Virus record (IMG/VR): IMGVR_UViG_3300012988_000008
Coordinates: 1-50,407 of that record
Reading direction: 5' to 3' (one strand)
DNA length: 50,407 nucleotides
From: a virus
A model generated the notes under the pieces. It searched no databases. It was not told where the DNA came from and worked only from the letters and a program-made list of their open reading frames with translations. Each line of letters opens with the position of its first letter. Position 1 is the first letter of the stretch. Both the position numbers and the translations under genes were made by a program. Positions 33,165-40,602 of the stretch are shown here, one piece after another.

Positions 33165-33915
33165 AATCTTTAGTCATAATCCCGGTAGTCGGGGAGCAGG
33201 AGAGCTCGCAAATGCCCTTGGAATTGCCCGGGTCCGACACGTGGGAAGCCGAGTTCGGTGCGGCCGACAAGACACCGTTATCAATTGGGGAAGTGGCCGT
33301 GCTCTCCCTGATCATGTTGCTGGGGCTGGTCGTATTCTTAATGCCCCGGCTGCTGTCGCAGTGGCTTCGAACAAACTCCGATGCTTTGAGCGTATCGGCG
33401 CTAGGGCTCGTTGTGTTCCTTACACTACCCAAGCTGGCGTAGCTCGTGATTGGGGCACCAAGGTTGTAGTCCGACATACGCTTAACGGACATTCTGGTGA
33501 AGGCATTGAAATTGTCGAGCCGGGGGTTGACATCCCGGCCGCGCCATGCTATACTAAGTACATTGTCAAGGAGTCCGAATGGAGAATTCATGTCCTCAAC
33601 GGTCAAGTCATCGATGCAACCCGTAAGATTCGAGACCCTGACTTCGTAGGCGAACCGAACTGGGCGGTACGAAATCACGCGGGTGGGTTTATCTTTGCAC
33701 GTAACTCGGGTGAACCGTCTGAAGACGTCGTGCGACAAGCAGTCGCCGCAGTGGAAGCTGTTGGACTCGATTTCGGTGCTGTAGACGTCATGGTCTCAAA
33801 ACCGACTCGTGGTCATCCGGAACGCTTAGCGTACGTACTTGAAATTAACACTGCACCCGGTTTGGTGGGCACTACGGTCGAAAGGTATCGCGATGCGTTC
33901 CGAACCATCCTTTGA
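33154..33915 (+). CDS. ATP-grasp ligase
   Basis: 253 residues. An N-terminal part with the RILNAPAAVAVASNKLRCFE segment is followed by the core: YTKYIVKESEWRIHVLNGQV (133-152), with the EWR/H pattern of ATP-grasp, DFGAVDVMVSK (206-216) and LEINTAPGLVGTT (229-241), with Asp211, Glu230 and Asn232 as metal ligands. ATP-grasp enzymes join carboxylates with amines through an acyl phosphate. It overlaps the amidoligase gene by 11 nt. A near-consensus promoter sequence occurs within it (33527-33555). Confidence 0.88.
   Translation: MATKIFSHNPGSRGAGELANALGIARVRHVGSRVRCGRQDTVINWGSGRALPDHVAGAGRILNAPAAVAVASNKLRCFERIGARARCVPYTTQAGVARDWGTKVVVRHTLNGHSGEGIEIVEPGVDIPAAPCYTKYIVKESEWRIHVLNGQVIDATRKIRDPDFVGEPNWAVRNHAGGFIFARNSGEPSEDVVRQAVAAVEAVGLDFGAVDVMVSKPTRGHPERLAYVLEINTAPGLVGTTVERYRDAFRTIL
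33527..33555 (+). promoter_or_regulatory. Near-consensus promoter inside the ATP-grasp gene
   Basis: TTGACA (33527-33532) and TATACT (33550-33555) are 17 bases apart; only one base differs from consensus. The spacer is GC-rich, which may weaken it. It could give extra transcript of the following small genes, thyX and the replication genes. Confidence 0.6.
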
Positions 33916-34171
33916 ATGTGAAGTTCATAAGACAGTAGACGGTTACGCCATTTGTTGTCCTGGCAAGCAAACAAAAAGGCTTACTGATAACCATTGGTGG
34001 TCTAATTACTCTTCTTGGGGTTATAGAGGTAGGCGTAAGTACTACAAAATTAAATTGTTTGCGATCTGGAAGGCGCGCAGGCTTGAAAATGAAATGATCA
34101 ATGAAATGATCAAGGCTTATCGTGAAGAACAGTACCGTAAGAATTTTGTTGAGCGGAAGGTGTGGCGTTAA
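33893..34171 (+). CDS. Basic protein, 92 residues
   Basis: It starts MRSEPSFECEVHKTVDGYAI with AAAGG seven nt upstream and overlaps the ATP-grasp gene by 23 nt. It is Trp/Tyr/Lys-rich (NHWWSNYSSWGYRGRRKYYK), with a C-terminal helix. Three Cys and one His in the first 24 residues might bind metal. Not recognised. Confidence 0.55.
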   Translation: MRSEPSFECEVHKTVDGYAICCPGKQTKRLTDNHWWSNYSSWGYRGRRKYYKIKLFAIWKARRLENEMINEMIKAYREEQYRKNFVERKVWR

Positions 34172-34398
34172 TGACCAGCCCCTGTTATATTTGTGGCAAG
34201 GGCATGGAAGAGTTGCGACTCGACGGTCGTGACATGAAGCCCCGCCCGTGCACCACATGTGAAGACATCATCGCGGAAACTGTCGGCGGCCGTGGTGACC
34301 CAGACGAAGTAATCACTTGGGGCGAGTTTGCCCTCTCACTTATGGACAGTGTAGAGGAAACAGAACTTGTCAGCGAAACTAGTGTGGGCGACCCCTAA
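34171..34398 (+). CDS. Small zinc-ribbon protein, 75 residues
   Basis: MTSPCYICGKGMEELRLDGR followed by RPCTTCEDI: two CxxC pairs about 20 residues apart, as in a zinc ribbon. The second half is acidic. The ATG overlaps the previous stop (TAATG). No partner known; it overlaps the thyX start by 32 nt. Confidence 0.6.
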   Translation: MTSPCYICGKGMEELRLDGRDMKPRPCTTCEDIIAETVGGRGDPDEVITWGEFALSLMDSVEETELVSETSVGDP

Positions 34399-35002
34399 AG
34401 GGGAAGAACTTATCGGGTACATGGCCCGGGTGTCCAACCCCGATGCACAGTTGGGGGAAGACGCATCAAAGTTAATTCGTTACCTTATTAAACATAAACA
34501 TTGGTCACCATTTGAAATGGTGTCCGTCTGTCTTGAGTTGGAGACAACCCGTGACGTGTCACGACAAATACTTAGGCATCGTTCGTTTCACTTTCAGGAA
34601 TTTAGTGGTCGGTACGCCGCTTACCAAGAACTGCACACCGTTCGTGAAGTCCGTATGCAGGACGCTGAAAACCGACAAAATTCTTTGGAAAGCTCGGACG
34701 AATCGTTGGCCCTTTGGTGGAACGACGCAATTAAAGATGTCTCAGCACACGCCGGGGCGCTTTATTCTGAAGCATTGGAACGAGGAGTCGCTAAAGAAGT
34801 TGCCCGCTCCGTTCTCCCAGAAGGTCTCGTTCCTACGCGAATGTACATGGTCGGGACCTTGCGCGACTGGATTCATTACTTCGCCGTGAGGTGTGGTCCG
34901 GAAACACAAAAGGAACACCGAACGTTGGCCCGAGAAATGCGATCTATCATCATGTCACAGTTCCCTAACGTGGAGAAAGCACTTGAAGAAGCAGGGGTTT
35001 GA
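34367..35002 (+). CDS. thyX: FAD-dependent thymidylate synthase
   Basis: 211 residues from a TTG with GAGGAAA seven nt upstream. ILRHRSFHFQEFSGRYAAYQ (68-87) is the ThyX signature RHRxxSxxxxSxRY, with His replacing the usual first Ser as is seen in some phages. The enzyme makes dTMP from dUMP with methylene-tetrahydrofolate and FAD. Phages carry it for their own DNA synthesis, and here it fits the nearby class II ribonucleotide reductase. Both upstream ATG-less starts were considered; the TTG keeps the conserved N-terminus. Confidence 0.92.
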   Translation: MSAKLVWATPKGEELIGYMARVSNPDAQLGEDASKLIRYLIKHKHWSPFEMVSVCLELETTRDVSRQILRHRSFHFQEFSGRYAAYQELHTVREVRMQDAENRQNSLESSDESLALWWNDAIKDVSAHAGALYSEALERGVAKEVARSVLPEGLVPTRMYMVGTLRDWIHYFAVRCGPETQKEHRTLAREMRSIIMSQFPNVEKALEEAGV

Positions 35003-35171
35003 CGACTACCAAATATACAATGTTCCCAAACACCCAGACAACCCTGAGTACATGAATGGCTGGACCGAAGGAGAACAACAGCATTGGGACGATATGGCCC
35101 GACTAGAACAAGAAGTTGACGAATACGAGGCAGAAGCCGAACACAGAGATTACGACGACGATTACGATTGA
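34983..35171 (+). CDS. Small acidic protein, 62 residues
   Basis: TTG start with GGAGAAA before it; the reading frame upstream is within thyX. It reads MKKQGFDDYQIYNVPKHPDN and ends in a strongly acidic run (EAEAEHRDYDDDYD). Not recognised; perhaps a DNA mimic or a partner of the primase-helicase, which begins in a TGATG overlap with it. Confidence 0.5.
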   Translation: MKKQGFDDYQIYNVPKHPDNPEYMNGWTEGEQQHWDDMARLEQEVDEYEAEAEHRDYDDDYD

Positions 35172-36814
35172 TGGCAAACACGACGGTACGGCATGAGCCG
35201 TGTCCCGAGTGTGGGTCAAATAATAATTTAGCCGTCTATCCGGACGGTCACAGCTACTGCTTTACGCCCGGGTGCGGGCACTACATTCCCTCGGAAACAC
35301 ATAATCAAGAGCGAGAGGAGCGTGTGCCCTTAGTGAAGCACGGAAAACTGACACCCCTCACCACAGAATTTAAACCCATCGCTGACCGTAAAATTAGTGC
35401 GGCCACAGCGAAAAAGTACGGAGTTGCGTACGGAGGCGAGTCCCAACACAGGTACCCGTACTACGACGCAGAAAAACACCATGTAGCAAACAAACAACGC
35501 CAACCCGGAAAAGCCTTCGCCATCGAAGGAGAGTGGGGACGTGCGACGCTATTCGGACAACAATTGTTTGAGCCGGGCGAGGCTAAGTACATCACCATTG
35601 TCGAAGGTGAATGTGACGCCATGGCTGCGTACGAAATGTTGGGGTCCCGTTTTCCCGTCGTTTCTGTCCATTCTGCCGCTACGGCAGCCAAGAATGTCGC
35701 CGATAACTTTGAGTACCTAAACTCCTTCGAAAATGTCGTCGTCTGTTTCGACAGGGACGAAGCCAGAGAAGCGCCGAACGGTACCAAAATTCGTCCCGGA
35801 CAAGACGCAGCTGAACTAGTGGCTGGCATGTTTGAGCCGGGGAAGGTAAAAGTCTTTACGCCCCGAGACTTTAAAGACGCCAACGACTATCTTCTAAACG
35901 GTAAGTCAGATGCTTTTTCTAAGCAGTGGTGGCAGGCCCCTACGTACACACCCAGCGGTATTAAGTTGGGCAAAAATATGTGGGAAGAAATCTCCACACC
36001 CAAAAACTTCGAAACCGTCTCGTATCCTTGGGCCGGCTTGGACAAGATGACATATGGAATTAGGCTATCTGAATTCGTTGTCGTTACTGCCGAAACAGGT
36101 ATCGGTAAAACTTCCATTCTTAAAGAGATCGAGTATCATCTTCTTAAGAACACAACGAGAGGTATCGGGCTTCTACATCTCGAGGAGCCGAACTCCGATA
36201 CGGCCCTTGGTCTCATGTCGATTTCGGCGAACAAGCCTTTACATCTTCCAGATGTCCGAAAGTCCGTCGACTCCGAAGAACTCCGTAAATACTACGACGA
36301 CACCGTAAATACTGACCGTGTTGTCATTTGGGATCACTTTGGTTCCAACAGTATTTACGAAATCCTTAACAAAGTACGACATATGCACAACCTCGGTTGT
36401 AAGTACATCGTTCTTGATCACTTATCCATTGTCGTGTCGGACCAGTCCGGCGACGAACGAAAGCAGCTAGATGAGATTAGCACCAAACTTAAGACACTTT
36501 GTATGGAACTTAATATCGCCGTCATCGCGGTTATCCATCAAAACAGACAAGGTCAAATCCGTGGGACTGCTGGTGTCGAGCAGCTTGCAAATATGGTATT
36601 TAAGCTCCACAGAGACAAGACGGAAGCCGACCCGTGGCGCCGCAACGTTACCAAAGTTGTCGTGGAAAAGAATCGATTTTGCGGGAAGACGGGTCCATGT
36701 GCTTGGCTTTGGTACAACGAGGTCACTGGTCGTCTCGTGGAACTTGACGAAGCCGACAGCAAAGCATACGAAGAGGGTCGTGCCCCCGGGTTAGACGGAG
36801 AGGAGCCGTGGTAA
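35171..36814 (+). CDS. Primase-helicase (T7 gp4-like)
   Basis: 547 residues. Zinc finger Cys11, Cys14, Cys30 and Cys35 at the N-terminus; Toprim motifs ITIVEGECDAMA (141-152, Glu145) and CFDRDEA (192-198); RecA-like helicase with Walker A VVTAETGIGKTSILK (304-318), an Asp-rich segment VLDHLSIVVSDQSG and AVIHQNRQGQIRG. Both primase and helicase functions are thus present, as in T7 gp4. It unwinds DNA and makes primers for the polymerase encoded directly downstream. ATG chosen over a TTG one codon earlier. Confidence 0.93.
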   Translation: MANTTVRHEPCPECGSNNNLAVYPDGHSYCFTPGCGHYIPSETHNQEREERVPLVKHGKLTPLTTEFKPIADRKISAATAKKYGVAYGGESQHRYPYYDAEKHHVANKQRQPGKAFAIEGEWGRATLFGQQLFEPGEAKYITIVEGECDAMAAYEMLGSRFPVVSVHSAATAAKNVADNFEYLNSFENVVVCFDRDEAREAPNGTKIRPGQDAAELVAGMFEPGKVKVFTPRDFKDANDYLLNGKSDAFSKQWWQAPTYTPSGIKLGKNMWEEISTPKNFETVSYPWAGLDKMTYGIRLSEFVVVTAETGIGKTSILKEIEYHLLKNTTRGIGLLHLEEPNSDTALGLMSISANKPLHLPDVRKSVDSEELRKYYDDTVNTDRVVIWDHFGSNSIYEILNKVRHMHNLGCKYIVLDHLSIVVSDQSGDERKQLDEISTKLKTLCMELNIAVIAVIHQNRQGQIRGTAGVEQLANMVFKLHRDKTEADPWRRNVTKVVVEKNRFCGKTGPCAWLWYNEVTGRLVELDEADSKAYEEGRAPGLDGEEPW

Positions 36815-38608
36815 TTGTATCTTCCCACACAAGAGAACTTCAATAAATATTGGGTCATCGATACCGAAGGCGACAGTCTTTGGCCCACAGTCTTCTGGTG
36901 CATGTGTGTCACCAACGTCGGCACAGGTGTATCGGAGGACTTAATCGGTCATGAACAAATCCGGAAGTGGTTCAGTCAGCGTAGCGCCGACGAGTTCTTC
37001 GTAGCGCACAATGGCATTTCTTTTGACATTTTTCAGCTCAATCGTGTGTTGGGTCTTAATATTAGTTACGACCGTGTTGTCGATACCCTTGTGCTGTCTT
37101 ACCTTTATCATCCGCACATTCCAGGGGGACACAGCCTAGGAGCTTGGGGCGAACGCTTCAAATTCCCTAAAGGAGACTTCGATGACTTCAGCAAGTTCAC
37201 TAAGGACATGCTGCATTACTGCCAACAAGACGTCCGAATCACCGTCCGAGTCTTCAAAGCACTCGTCGAGCGAATGCGAGGACGTGGATTTAGTGAACTA
37301 TCTTGTTGGATTGAACATAAGGCCCGAGCTGTTATTGACAAGCAAGAGCGTGCAGGCTTTTGCTTCGACGTGCAAAAAGCTCAAAACCTATACAAAGAAC
37401 TCCGCCAGCGTGAACAAGACCTAGAAGGGCCAATTCATAAACTTTTCCCGCCTCGTCTTGTTCCCATTAAGTCTTATAACTATCGTGTTAAAGACAATGG
37501 CGAACCTTATGCGTCGTACGAAAAACATCTTTGTAAATACCCAAAGGTAGAATTTAACGGAGACGGTACTTATACTTGCTACGACTGGCAAGTGTTCAAT
37601 ATTGGCAGCCCGACGCAACGGGCAGAAAGGTTACTCAGTCTTGGTTGGAAACCTACTAAGTTTACGCCCACCGGACAACCAAAAGTCGACGAAGATTCCT
37701 TGGTCGATTTCGCTAGGACCTCCAAGCGACCCGAAGTACAGGCAATCGCTGACTGGCTTGTTGCTAATGGACGGGCCAACATGGTCAACACGTGGCTTAA
37801 TGCTGTTCATAGCGACGGACGAATCCACGGCAAGGTCTTTAGCTGTGGCGCGCTTACTCGTCGAATGCGACATACAACACCTAATACAGCTAACATCCCA
37901 GGAAACGAAGCCGCATATGGACAAGAGTGCCGTGCTCTTTGGCGTGCCACTCCGGGTCGAGTACTTGTGGGGTACGACGCCTCTGCCCTCGAAATGCGGA
38001 TGTTCGGACATTATCTGGGAAACAAAGAGGCTGCCGACCTATACATCTATGGCGACCCACATACTGCAAACGCTGAGGCCCTCACTGAGTCCCTCGATTT
38101 TGTCTTCAGTAGAAAACCTGTCAAAACGGATTTCTACGCCTTCTTATACGGAGCTTCAAATAAGAAATTAGGGTCTCACTACGGTAAGTCTGCCCAGTTC
38201 GGCAAGCGTATCCGCGAGACACTTCTGAATAATACCCCCGGTCTCGAAAAGCTCGCCAAGCGGATTGAACGGGAAGCAGAGACAGGTTGGATCAAAACCA
38301 TCGACGGAGGGTACGTCCGTGTTAATAGTACCCATGCGGCGCTCAACTCAAAGCTGCAATCTGCCGGTGCAATCGCTATGAAACTAGCAGCAGTTCTGTT
38401 GGACATGAAGATTGTTGAACTAAACCTCGACGCTTTCAAGGTGGGTGACATTCACGACGAAGCACAATGGGATTGCCACCCCGACGTCGCTGAACGTGTC
38501 GGTCAACTTGCACTTGAATGCCTTGCCCAAGCGGGCGAAATGTTACAACTAACTGTACCCCTTGCAGGTGAATACAAAATGGGGTCAGATTGGAGCAAGA
38601 CGCACTAA
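36815..38608 (+). CDS. DNA polymerase, family A (T7 gp5-like)
   Basis: 597 residues from a TTG directly after the primase-helicase. The proofreading exonuclease has IDTEGDS (Asp16, Glu18), HNGISFD (Asn66 to Asp71) and YCQQDVR (135-141). The polymerase has motif A YDASALEMR (Asp388), motif B region KTDFYAFLYG (437-446) and motif C GDIHDEAQW (His547, Asp548, Glu549). It is about 100 residues shorter than T7 gp5, and I see no long thioredoxin-binding insert between the thumb helices, so it probably works without it. Confidence 0.94.
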   Translation: MYLPTQENFNKYWVIDTEGDSLWPTVFWCMCVTNVGTGVSEDLIGHEQIRKWFSQRSADEFFVAHNGISFDIFQLNRVLGLNISYDRVVDTLVLSYLYHPHIPGGHSLGAWGERFKFPKGDFDDFSKFTKDMLHYCQQDVRITVRVFKALVERMRGRGFSELSCWIEHKARAVIDKQERAGFCFDVQKAQNLYKELRQREQDLEGPIHKLFPPRLVPIKSYNYRVKDNGEPYASYEKHLCKYPKVEFNGDGTYTCYDWQVFNIGSPTQRAERLLSLGWKPTKFTPTGQPKVDEDSLVDFARTSKRPEVQAIADWLVANGRANMVNTWLNAVHSDGRIHGKVFSCGALTRRMRHTTPNTANIPGNEAAYGQECRALWRATPGRVLVGYDASALEMRMFGHYLGNKEAADLYIYGDPHTANAEALTESLDFVFSRKPVKTDFYAFLYGASNKKLGSHYGKSAQFGKRIRETLLNNTPGLEKLAKRIEREAETGWIKTIDGGYVRVNSTHAALNSKLQSAGAIAMKLAAVLLDMKIVELNLDAFKVGDIHDEAQWDCHPDVAERVGQLALECLAQAGEMLQLTVPLAGEYKMGSDWSKTH

Positions 38609-38609
38609 A

Positions 38610-39227
38610 ATGAATGGTCCAATGTTTTGGAATGCATTACTAAGAGGATTGGCTAACGTCGGTCATAACGAAGAAAATATGATGATCGCCGGTGGCTGTA
38701 TTCGAGATTGGCTCTTAGGTCTTGAACCTAAAGATATCGACATTTTCATCGGTAGTGGTAACACACATTTCAACGCCCCTGAAACTTGGGAAGCCGGAGA
38801 ACAGAACCGAGACGAAGAGTACTTCGGTCGTGGTGGCCCGCAAAATATTACTGCGATCCATAATTATCGTGTAGCAAACACGGACGTCCAAGTTATTTAT
38901 TGTAATAGATCAATTTACGCGCATCTTGCTTCATTTGATCTGAAACTTTCAAATGCGTTCTTTACGTTAACTGGGGGATTGACTGTCCCACAGCCTGTTA
39001 TCGATAGTCTCGAAAGCAAAACTATTTTAGCTAATCTGCACAGGACTGCGGCTAATACAATGGAACGTGCAGAACGTTTCTTAGCCAAAGTTTCCGAAGT
39101 CGAAGAAGGTTGGCGAATTGATCGTGAGCAAATTAGACATGAAATGCCCATGGCTGCACCGCAAAATTTAGTATTTAATAGGCTCCCCCCTCCTGCCTTT
39201 GCCGGACTTGGGGGTGATTGGGCCTGA
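38610..39227 (+). CDS. Nucleotidyltransferase-fold protein (polyA polymerase head-like)
   Basis: 205 residues. MIAGGCIRDWLLGLEPKDID (about 22-41) then IFI matches the GG-x-x-RD-x-LLG-x-x-x-xDID signature of the pol-beta superfamily head of tRNA nucleotidyltransferases and polyA polymerases. The arm domain of true CCA-adding enzymes is missing, and the protein is about half their length. A phage RNA- or protein-modifying nucleotidyltransferase is plausible. It lies directly after the polymerase gene and is followed by a small gene. Confidence 0.75.
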   Translation: MNGPMFWNALLRGLANVGHNEENMMIAGGCIRDWLLGLEPKDIDIFIGSGNTHFNAPETWEAGEQNRDEEYFGRGGPQNITAIHNYRVANTDVQVIYCNRSIYAHLASFDLKLSNAFFTLTGGLTVPQPVIDSLESKTILANLHRTAANTMERAERFLAKVSEVEEGWRIDREQIRHEMPMAAPQNLVFNRLPPPAFAGLGGDWA

Positions 39228-39397
39228 TGAACTATAAAAACCATATTACCCATTGGCGGGGTAAACCTCTTCGAGAACTCAGCCGGGACGAAGCTCTAGA
39301 AGGAATGCAAGAACTTAATCGTCTTTATCAAGGTGCATTGGACAATATACAACGTACTTTGGTCAACTCGAAGCGTGCTGATTATTTTAATAATTAA
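39227..39397 (+). CDS. Small protein, 56 residues
   Basis: MNYKNHITHWRGKPLRELSR followed by a helix ELNRLYQGALDNIQRTLVNS. It overlaps the previous stop (TGATGA). Charged, helical, not recognised. Its stop is followed by an antisense promoter. Confidence 0.6.
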   Translation: MNYKNHITHWRGKPLRELSRDEALEGMQELNRLYQGALDNIQRTLVNSKRADYFNN

Positions 39398-39423
39398 TGT
39401 AGTATTACCCCCGCTGCAAGAAT

Positions 39424-39452
39424 ATTATAACACAGGAATGCAATCTTGTCAA
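39424..39452 (-). promoter_or_regulatory. Perfect consensus promoter facing antisense
   Basis: On the minus strand TTGACA (39447-39452) and TATAAT (39424-39429) are 17 bases apart. It lies in the 48-nt gap between two rightward genes and points left, into the antisense strand of the 56-residue gene, the nucleotidyltransferase and the polymerase. Transcripts would start near 39417. No leftward gene lies downstream of it for 19 kb. Confidence 0.8.
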
Positions 39453-39685
39453 GTCCTTTATTTTATACTCACGTAAATCGTGGTATTATTGACAGTAATC
39501 GAAAGAATGGGACAAACGATCCACCCGTAGTAGTTAAAAGGGGTAAGACGGGAAAGGGTTGGTACGCCAACGAAGTAGAATTGCCTCCGGGCAGCCGAAT
39601 GGTTTACAGTGCCCATAATCCAATACTGTCTTGCGGGGCCCGTCTTGTGATTATTTCTGAGCAAGAACCTCGAAAGATCGCTTGA
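39446..39685 (+). CDS. Small protein, 79 residues
   Basis: TTG start with AGGA about nine nt before it. The sequence MSSPLFYTHVNRGIIDSNRK has a short beta-rich body with VVVKRGKTGKGWYANEVELP and ends RLVIISEQEPRKIA. Not recognised. Its first codons overlap the antisense promoter, and its last codons overlap the promoter of the SSB gene. Confidence 0.55.
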   Translation: MSSPLFYTHVNRGIIDSNRKNGTNDPPVVVKRGKTGKGWYANEVELPPGSRMVYSAHNPILSCGARLVIISEQEPRKIA

Positions 39686-39710
39686 CAAAACGTCTCTGAC
39701 GTGCTATAAT
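39682..39710 (+). promoter_or_regulatory. Consensus sigma70 promoter for the SSB/nuclease operon
   Basis: TTGACA (39682-39687) and TATAAT (39705-39710) are separated by exactly 17 bases. The start of transcription should be near 39717, giving a leader of about 60 nt before the SSB gene. The leader is A-rich and has AAGGAAGAG before the ATG. Confidence 0.92.
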
Positions 39711-39776
39711 ACTGATACTAAGAAAACGAGCAGACGTGTTGCTCCAATAAAAATAAAAACAAGGAAGAGTTACAGA

Positions 39777-40238
39777 ATGATTTTACGTGGACGTGTTGCC
39801 TGGGCAAAGGTTCTGGGGAAAGCCTCTAAGGGCTACGACGAAAACGAGCGGGAATGGTCGATTGACTTCGAGCCGACCGCTGAAGGTGTAGAAAAGTATC
39901 TGGCCGAAGGCGGTTCAGACTTCTACATCAAGTCTAAAGAAAACCACCCGCTGGATCGTTATATCGCATTCAAGCGCCGTGAAACCAAACGAGACGGCAC
40001 CCCCGCCCAACCCATCAAGGTGTTGGACTCCAAGGGACAACCGTGGGACCCCGATACTAAGATTGGTAATCTGTCGGTCGTAGACGCCAAGTTTGCACTG
40101 AATGAAATTACTGTCGGTCGGGTTAAGCGTCTGAAGCCGTCGCTGATTGCACTGAAGATTGTCGAGCACGTGCCGTACGAAGGCAAGGGCAATGACTCGG
40201 ACTTTGAAGACTTCACGTTTGACGACGAGGCTTGGTAA
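39777..40238 (+). CDS. Single-stranded DNA-binding protein (gp2.5-like)
   Basis: 153 residues. A beta-barrel-like body (MILRGRVAWAKVLGKASKGY; INEITVGRVKRLKPSLIALK) ends in an acidic tail NDSDFEDFTFDDEAW with a terminal aromatic residue, the hallmark of T7 gp2.5-type SSBs, whose tail contacts polymerase and helicase. It has its own consensus promoter, as expected for a protein needed in stoichiometric amount. It coats exposed single strands during replication and recombination. Confidence 0.8.
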   Translation: MILRGRVAWAKVLGKASKGYDENEREWSIDFEPTAEGVEKYLAEGGSDFYIKSKENHPLDRYIAFKRRETKRDGTPAQPIKVLDSKGQPWDPDTKIGNLSVVDAKFALNEITVGRVKRLKPSLIALKIVEHVPYEGKGNDSDFEDFTFDDEAW

Positions 40239-40423
40239 TGGTTGACGTTGCAGACCTTGTAGTCGTAGAAGTCGGCGGTTCAGCCACAGTTCGAGACTAC
40301 TTTAAACAACTTTGGGCGTCTCTGACGAACCAAACTATTACACATACATTTGATAATCTAACTATCGACAAACCTACGGCTCGTAAGATTTATAAGCGGG
40401 CTTATCCTAAGGCAAAGGTTTGA
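40238..40423 (+). CDS. Small protein, 61 residues
   Basis: MVDVADLVVVEVGGSATVRD followed by a helix KQLWASLTNQ and a basic end ARKIYKRAYPKAKV. The ATG overlaps the SSB stop (TAATG), so it is coupled to SSB. Not recognised. Confidence 0.55.
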   Translation: MVDVADLVVVEVGGSATVRDYFKQLWASLTNQTITHTFDNLTIDKPTARKIYKRAYPKAKV

Positions 40424-40602
40424 AGTTTACGGCAACTTTTCAACAAGCTGTCGAAGGTATTGAAACTGTCGAAGTTGTCGTCGAAGCTGAAACGTGGGAC
40501 GAAGCCTACACTAAGATCAGCAGTGGTGAGTACGAACGCTACAAAGTCGTCGACAATAAATTCGTCCGTACTAAGCAACTAGGGACCATCAATGTCTATT
40601 GA
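40420..40602 (+). CDS. Small protein, 60 residues
   Basis: TTG start overlapping the previous stop (TTGA). MKFTATFQQAVEGIETVEVV then a helix EAETWDEAYTKISSGEYERY and strand. Its beta-beta-alpha-beta layout resembles small ACT- or ferredoxin-like phage proteins. Function unknown. Ends ten nt inside the exonuclease gene. Confidence 0.55.
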   Translation: MKFTATFQQAVEGIETVEVVVEAETWDEAYTKISSGEYERYKVVDNKFVRTKQLGTINVY

